The notes under the pieces were generated by a model, which made no database searches, was not told where the DNA came from, and saw only the letters and a list, made by a program, of their open reading frames with translations. This document shows positions 58,378 to 64,000 of a DNA stretch of 64,000 nt, piece after piece. The DNA is taken from the NCBI GenBank assembly GCA_951230915.1, contig OX579635.1:32550001-32614000 (forward strand). Direction: 5' to 3'. Position numbers and translations under genes: made by a program. Source of the stretch: Antitrichia curtipendula (Eukaryota; Streptophyta; Bryopsida; Hypnales; Leucodontaceae). Positions within the stretch are counted from its first letter, which is position 1, and every line of letters starts with the position of its first letter.

Positions 58378-58950
58378 TCCAAATATCGTTCTCGCCAATG
58401 CATTAACAGTTGTCCCTGCAAAATTTATTTTGGCAGCAACCTTCTTTTGGGATTTGCGACTTCAATTTTAACAATCTTGGGGCATGTAATATACCATTGA
58501 AAAGGTATTTTCAAGACCTTTCTAATGCTATATTACACGCCTCGAGATTCTCAAAACTGTTGTCGCAAAACTGGAATGAATAGCATCCCCGCCTGGTCAC
58601 AACGTCCCCGCCCGAGTGTTCCCGTCCAACCCTAGCGTCCACGCCCTAGCATCTTTGCCTATACAAGCGTTCGCGCCCATACAGAAAAATCCCATCGACT
58701 TCAAGGTCCAAGTTTTAGCAAAGCCTCTTCGAAGGAAACTTGTTCCAAATATCGTTCCCGCCGATGCATTAGCAGCTGTCCCTGCAGAATTTGTTTTGGC
58801 AGTAACCTTCTTTTGAGATTTGCGACTTTAATTTTAACAATCTTGGGGCGTGTAATATACCATTGGAAAGGTATTTTCAATACCTTTCCAATGGTATATT
58901 ACACGCCCCAAGATTGTTAAAACTGAAGTCGCAAAACTGAAATGAAATAG
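58378..58950. repeat. Two direct copies of a 200-bp unit, each holding a 110-bp hairpin
   Basis: AAATATCGTTC(T/C)CGCC starts the units at about 58380 and 58749. Each contains an inverted repeat from GCGACTT to AAGTCGC-like ends: 58455-58566 (imperfect) and 58822-58932 (almost perfect, arms about 54 bases, loop near TATTTTCAATA). GTCC(C/G)CGCCC motifs lie between the copies (58585-58675). Confidence 0.88.
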
Positions 58951-59677
58951 CGTTAATTCCAATGGTGAGATTGTTCTAGCAAAAAACGTCCACACCCTGA
59001 CACAGTCTCGTCCCCGCCTTGGCTTCCGTCCACGCCCCTACTGGTGACGTCCACGCCCTGGATCCTACTTGGCAGCCAGGTGGCATCAAAGTGGCAGCCA
59101 CATCACTTGTTTTTTCAATGGCAGAAAGTCAACTTAGTGTTGACCACATCAGACGGGCGAACCGGACGTCCGTCCACTATGACAACCCTGATTTCAACCA
59201 TAGAGATTAGTATTTTATAAATCCATACATAAACTATAAACAATTTTGTATTTTGAATCATTCTCAATTTTTTTCTACTTACTATTTTTTCTTGTATGTT
59301 GTACAATTCCAATTTCCAAATGATCTGAAATTTTTTAAGCATGTAACCAACTAACCCAACTTACCTTGAAGAAGAAATCCAAAGAAGCCCCACCATTTTG
59401 AACATTTTTTCATACAAACGTGAGCTTGTGAAGTGCAGTTGCCTTGTTTTTTGTAAGGCCCCCAAAAGGATTTTTGTCACTTTAAAAGCTAATATCTTGC
59501 AATCGACTCTATGGAAATTTCTGAAATTTTTTCCACATCTTCTCAATCTAACATACTACAAGATACTATAGTTACATGTATCTAAAAAAAATAAAAATAA
59601 AAATTAGTACTTGTCCAAGAAATGGCAGTTTTGAAGTGTTTTTGGTGAAAACATAGTCCAAATCATTTAGGGGTTAA

Positions 59678-60926
59678 TACATCAAAAGTTGGACAAGCCA
59701 ATTTTGTCCTTTTTCACGTTCTTGCCAGATGCCTAGATTATAGAATCTACAACGAGGTATTGATTCTATTATCAAAATTTGTTAGTATCACCTTACCAAG
59801 CTCAATCTATAGTTGCTTGCATGGCACAATATGTAGCTCCCTGCTTGCTTTCCTACACTAAATTAGTGAAATTAAGTTGCTTTAACAATTAGGTTGCCTT
59901 ACTTCAAGAAGATTACTTTACAAGCCATCAAAGTCAACAAATATTTCTATAGATATTTCCATTTGTATACATGGAGGTTCATGAGTCACAGTTACAACAA
60001 TACTTAATTCAAAAGTAGTAAATTTTTGTAAAGAAACAATAAATATTTCTATAGCGTAGAATGTCAAAAAATTAATGTGGGGCAACCTAATTTCACTATT
60101 TTGTGTACTGTAGCACAAATGGATAATTTGGTCTTGGAGCAAGATGGCAGGCGGATTTGGAGGATCATGGTGGGAAACTGGTGAACTCCCCAGGGAAGCC
60201 GCGTTGGAGATAGCCGCCTCCAAAACTCATTTGGCGTGGCAAATTTGAAGAGCAAGGGTGCGGGTGCTCTTCCAATTAATATGTGTCTCCACAACAGAGA
60301 TAGGGGCAGCTTTTCGGAAATCCCAACGAACTTTCCACAGAGGTCGGGACGTCGGTATATACCGACGAGTTTGCGCTGCATTGTCATTGCGGGGTCTTGC
60401 CGACGCGCGTGCGGACTCTCGATCGGCTACTCGGAATCGACAAACCCCCAGTCATCCGATGCCGGTCAGCAATTCCAACTTCCATTCAGTCTCACTTGAG
60501 CACCGCACTATACATCTTGAATTGGCACTACTCACAGTAGCTAGCTTGTGGCCTGGAAGTGAAAAATCGGGCTACGGAACTATATATGTAAAGCTAGTAC
60601 TACGTCACATGAGTACTGGAATTAGGGCCTCCTTACATGTATAGGTCATCGGGGAACTTTCACAGCAGGTGCTACAGTGAAAAATAGACATTGTACTTTC
60701 ATGTGGACCCGGTGGGTGGGGATGGAGACAATAAAGAGTTTCCACGTATTAGATTCCCAAGTCTCCACCAAGTCTCCACCAATGAGGTTGTCCACCGGTA
60801 TCAGTGAAACTTCACCTCCTCCTTTCCCACTTGCCCATCCCGGCAAGACCATCGGTGGAGCCACTTTTGTCTTCTTGCTTAAATTAGAGGAAAGTTTGCC
60901 CGGGTGAGCATGTAAGCTGGCCCTAA
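59678..60926. other. Intergenic DNA upstream of the Nudix gene
   Basis: No gene was recognised. Short ORFs at 60236-60644 on the plus strand overlap minus-strand ones and lack domains. A 16-bp palindrome GTCGGTATATACCGAC lies near 60351. CAAGTCTCCAC is repeated at 60758-60780. Confidence 0.4.
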
Positions 60927-61330
60927 GGGCCTGTTCGCATGGGGCGACCCCACCCGCTCTTCAACCGGACACAGGGGGTCCGCATGGAGACTTTCACAAC
61001 TTGATTTCCGATATGCAGCTCCGGTCCCGACTTTTCTCAACCCACCTTGATTATAGGACTTGCAAGCCCGATCTCTTCCCCCATCAACCCGACTTACTAT
61101 TTTTCTAAAAGTTTTCTCCTTTTGTGTCCTTGTCTCACCTATTCCAAGACTTGCTTCCGTGGCTTGCCTCATTCATTGATTGCCACATGCCACTAAATTC
61201 CAAACGCAACGGATATTCTCATTTGAGAACCGGTGCGCATCCGGAAGCAAGATGTGGCCTGGACCGGATCTCCGAGCTCGACTCCTGGAGCTCCATCTCC
61301 GGGTCCGGCCCTGCATGCGAACAGGCTTTT
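60925..61330. mobile_element. Probable TIR element (MITE) upstream of the Nudix gene
   Basis: CCTAAGGGCCTGTTCGCATG at the left and, read inward, CCTAAAAGCCTGTTCGCATG at the right enclose about 400 GC-rich bases. GGCCTGTTCGC-type ends occur in plant hAT and PIF/Harbinger MITEs. I could not settle the target duplication, so the superfamily is open. The open frames inside have no domain. Confidence 0.6.
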
Positions 61331-61420
61331 AGGCATCCAGCTGTGAATCAAAAGTCTGCAACTCGCTACATAGTCGGCTTCGACAAACCATAGTCCCGAC
61401 TAACGTCAGTCGATCTGCGG

Positions 61421-61460
61421 TATGTATAAATCAGGGGTTTCAGGCGATGTGAATTCTCAC
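61421..61460 (+). promoter_or_regulatory. Probable TATA box of the Nudix gene
   Basis: GTATGTATAAATCAGGG has TATAAA at 61425-61430, about 455 bases before the start codon. The stretch between could include a 5'UTR intron (acceptor-like TTTGTGCAG near 61729). This rests on motifs only. Confidence 0.4.
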
Positions 61461-61883
61461 TTAGAAGCTAGCGCAAGCGACTCTCACCGGGTGTAGATCG
61501 ATCGAGAATCCTGATATTTTAGTGTTTGCTGTTAATTGACGTCCAGCTGCGCCGTATCTATCAGCATCGGGGAGGTAATCGCTTTGTGATGTCAAGCCTG
61601 TTACGTGTAGCACGTGTTCCGAAACACTGAATTGGTCGTCGTGATTGGGAGTAGTTAATTCTCGATCACTCGGTCGTCTGCAATTGCGCCGTCCATTGAT
61701 TACGTGATTCATGGCATTGATTTGTGCAGGACAATTCGATCCAGTCCAAATCATACCCAACTTGAGCTTAGATATTTTCAGCAGAACCAGGCTTCCATCG
61801 ATCAACTTTGCGTTTGTGGGTACAAGGTGACTCGACGACTGCAAATTAATCAATTAAACTTGCATCTATCTTATTCTGTGACT

Positions 61884-64000
61884 ATGGAAGGGACCATCTC
61901 TACTCTCAACAGAGCTGCTGATTCAATGACTCCAGAAGCAATAATTAGTTTGAAGGCTACAGAGGACAAGTTTGGGGGGGTGATTATTGACAGTCAAGAC
62001 TTGCCCGAAACCGCATCCGTCTTTCTCGCATCGCTGAAGCATTCTCTGTTGCAATGGAGAACTCAGGTATTCGGTCCTCGATTCTGAACACAAAACAAAG
62101 AGTGCAGTGCGTTTTCAATTTATTGCTAGGTCACTTTGTTTAAGATTGAGCAGTCTAATTAACATGTGCAGGTCTAATGTGTGTTTGCTTTCTGGAAATA
62201 TCCAGGGGAAGCGTGGAGTATGGTTGAAATTACCGCGAGACTTGAGCGCTCTTGTGCCCCTTGCTATTCAGGTGATCCATCTTGAAAAAAATTGCTCTCT
62301 TTCATGAATGTTTACAAACTATCTAACTAGTATTAACTCTAGGCAATAACCGTACGTAACGAGTCTTACAGTCGGAAACACTCAGAAACTAGAACGTACT
62401 GATCGGTTTCGCAATTGACATACTAAACTTGCTTTCACCCACCCTAAATTTTTCTAGGAGGGCTTTACGTACCATCATGCTGAACCAACGCATGTGATGC
62501 TCGTAACCTGGTTAGCGGATGAGCCATCGACTATTCCTGCGAATGCATCACACCAAGTTGGAGTCGGAGCGTTCGTCTTGAATACCGATGGAGAGGTAAA
62601 CTCTAATCAAGCCGTAGGCGTTTTATTCTTCCCGATTCTTGCATTGGTCGGGATGAAGTTACCACCTAGATTAACGCTGACCAATTATAGAGCTGATGAT
62701 TTTTTTCTATATTCCAATTGTTTGAATTGCAGGTTCTTGCTGTCCAGGAGAAGTCTGGCGTTTTCCACGGTGCCGGGATCTGGAAGATGCCAACAGGAAC
62801 TGTCAACCAGGTTTGTCAATTACACCAATAATCCTTGTCCGTGTTCTGCTAGATCTTTCAAATTCATAAACAAGGGCCTTTTTTGCGTTTCCCTCTCACT
62901 TTCCCCTTTGTGAGCAACAAACTTGTGACTTTCCCTTGTGTCAAATGATTTTGGCACAGGGAAAAGTTACAGGGTTGTCGCTAATCAAGGGAAAAGTGAG
63001 AGAGGGAAACGCAAAAAAGCCCCTAGTGATATATTGCAATATTTGTATGCTGCTTCAACGAATCTTAGATGCTAAAGTGTAACTCGCTCCTTGTTTGGTT
63101 GCAGGGCGAGGATATATTCGCCGGGGCAATTCGAGAGGTCAAGGAGGAAACAGGGGTATGTATTTCAGCAATCTCTTTGTGCACCACTATGCACAAAATG
63201 TTTCTGGATTTGAGCTTGAATTTTCAGAACAAGTTCTTGTCAAGTTCTTGTAGACAGTCTAATTCCAGGATGCGGAACATACTGTTCAGGCATATCAATT
63301 TCAAGTTCTGCACGCCACTGAAACATCAATGCCTACACCGCATGTTTCAAAGGCTAGCATGGGAACTTTCGTTAAAATGGCGGTATTCCATACGCCATTT
63401 TTCCATTCTTTTCCTTCTTTAACTCTAAAGTCAAAGACTGGTATAGATTTCAGACCGCACGGTCCAGTGCCAAGTTTGTGGAATATCGCCATTTTAACTA
63501 AATTTTGGTTTAGAGACTTAGCTTAACAAGTCAGTTGCTGCATCATTTTGCAGATCGACACGGAATTTGTGGAAGTCGCTGGATTCAGGTACACAGTCCT
63601 ATCCTGATGTATATCATTCTAAGCTCGAACAGGAACTTTCACTAACTAGGATTTCATGAGCAGTTGTTGTATCCATGACCTTGACTTTGACCTAATATTC
63701 CTTCCGGACTCTACTGATCCAGTTGTTTGTTGAATCATTCCAGACAAGCCCACAAAGTGGCTTTCGATAAATCCGACCTCTTTTTCTTATGTGTCCTCCG
63801 ACCTCTCTCCTGCGATATCACCATGCAAGACACTGAACTGACGGCTGTCAAGGTATTCAAACAGTTTCCAGTTTCTTTGTTGTTCTCACAGACTTACTGT
63901 ATAGATGCTGTGACACTTTCCTGCTGCGTCGTCTCCAATGTACTGATACATGTTCATGGTGATGCAGTGGATGCCGTTGGCGGAATTCAGTCACCAAGAG
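61884..64000 (+). CDS. Plant Nudix hydrolase (NUDT2/6/7/8/10 group), partial
   Basis: Nudix hydrolases cleave nucleoside diphosphates linked to another moiety; members of this plant group act on ADP-ribose, NADH or similar compounds. Eight coding exons fit in one frame: 61884-62066, 62206-62271, 62458-62595, 62733-62810, 63105-63155, 63554-63588, 63744-63852, and 63968 onward, cut by the window end. That is about 231 residues, with perhaps 50 missing. The plant-specific pre-Nudix region has FGGVIID, GKRGVWLKLP and EGFTYHHAEPTHVMLV (residues about 30-100). ASHQVGVGAFVLN starts the Nudix fold. The Nudix box G-x5-E-x7-REVKEETGI (residues 151-173) matches the consensus fully, including the metal-binding Glu residues, and is split by an intron after residue 155. 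LFFLCVLRPLS and VKWMPLAEF follow. The exact paralogue and substrate cannot be told from this sequence. Introns 4 and 5 hold small inverted-repeat elements. Confidence 0.93.
62873..63024. mobile_element. Foldback/MITE-like inverted repeat in Nudix intron 4
   Basis: GGGCCTTTTTTGCGTTTCCC at the left pairs with GGGAAACGCAAAAAAGCCCC at the right; pairing continues through TCTCACTTTCCC. The loop is about 60-80 bases. It could be a MITE, but I found no clear target duplication. Confidence 0.72.
63371..63498. mobile_element. 128-bp inverted-repeat element in Nudix intron 5
   Basis: GTTAAAATGGCGGTATTCCA (63371-63390) pairs with TGGAATATCGCCATTTTAAC (63479-63498), with one mismatch. The middle is not palindromic. 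It resembles a small MITE; no unambiguous target duplication was seen. Confidence 0.65.

Larger units (their letters stand above)
56484..59199 (-). mobile_element. Non-autonomous hAT element, 2.7 kb, same family as the giant hAT
   Basis: The element is 56492-59191, with the 8-bp duplication ATTTCAAC at 56484-56491 and 59192-59199. Ends: TAGGGTTGTCATAG on the left and, read inward, CAGGGTTGTCATAG on the right. Its right end matches the giant hAT's left end for about 160 bases (CACATCAGACGGGCGAACCG, then TGGATCCTACTTGG), and its left end matches the giant's right end, so it lies in the opposite orientation. It keeps both blocks of GC repeats and the 250-bp conserved block (56890-57130) but has no transposase. 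Confidence 0.92.
56018..59677. mobile_element. TTAA-flanked element (923-bp family) split by a nested hAT
   Basis: The left end, TTAA then ACCCTAAATG, is at 56018; the right end, CATTTAGGGG then TTAA, is at 59674-59677. Removing the nested hAT and one copy of its duplication leaves about 944 bases, homologous in order to the copies at 23256 and 33397 (CGGGCA/GGGTAGTTT, AGAAAGCTTTTAATC, AAATTTTTTAAGCATGTAAC). Confidence 0.78.

Overview
The window reads as a piece of nuclear genome from a land plant. It has intron-rich genes with GT-AG splice sites, a plant-type SEC5 exocyst gene, a plant-type Nudix hydrolase gene, and intergenic space filled by plant class I and class II transposons. One 200-base run of N marks an assembly gap. 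I cannot name the species. The diverged plant SEC5 with long GC-rich ends and short AT-rich introns would suit a non-flowering plant, but that is only a guess.

Layout. 1-823: 5' part of a hAT-superfamily transposase on the minus strand, cut by the window edge and frameshifted. 824-1560: tandem repeats upstream of it. 1560-3491: 5' flank of SEC5. 3492-18435: SEC5, for which I could reconstruct 21 coding exons joining in one frame (about 1,232 aa). 18436-21561: 3' flank and intergenic DNA. 21570-39794: a giant (18.2 kb) hAT-type element, flanked by the 8-bp duplication CCTCATAG. It carries a broken kinase-like gene, an intact 785-aa RING-H2 ORF and a decayed BED/DUF659/hAT transposase. 40262-55715: a decayed Ty1/copia retrotransposon with both LTRs, PBS, PPT and the 5-bp duplication GGAAG. 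It is swollen by nested insertions, including a 4.4-kb CACTA element carrying a proteasome alpha-1-like exon, a 758-bp TTAA-flanked element and two palindromic CACTA-type MITEs. 56022-59673: a TTAA-flanked element split by a 2.7-kb non-autonomous relative of the giant hAT (8-bp duplication ATTTCAAC). 59678-61883: intergenic DNA with a TIR element and the Nudix promoter. 61884-64000: plant Nudix hydrolase, first eight coding exons, cut by the window end.

The two ordinary genes are unrelated housekeeping-type genes separated by about 43 kb of nested transposons. The most unusual object is the giant hAT. GC-rich repeats built on GTCC(G/C)CGCCCTG sit at both of its termini, upstream of the transposase, and upstream of the RING ORF next to a TATA box. 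This suggests one DNA-binding factor could act on the ends and on cargo promoters. The transposase and kinase reading frames are broken while the RING frame is open, which is the observation I would check first. I saw no tRNA, rRNA or CRISPR array.
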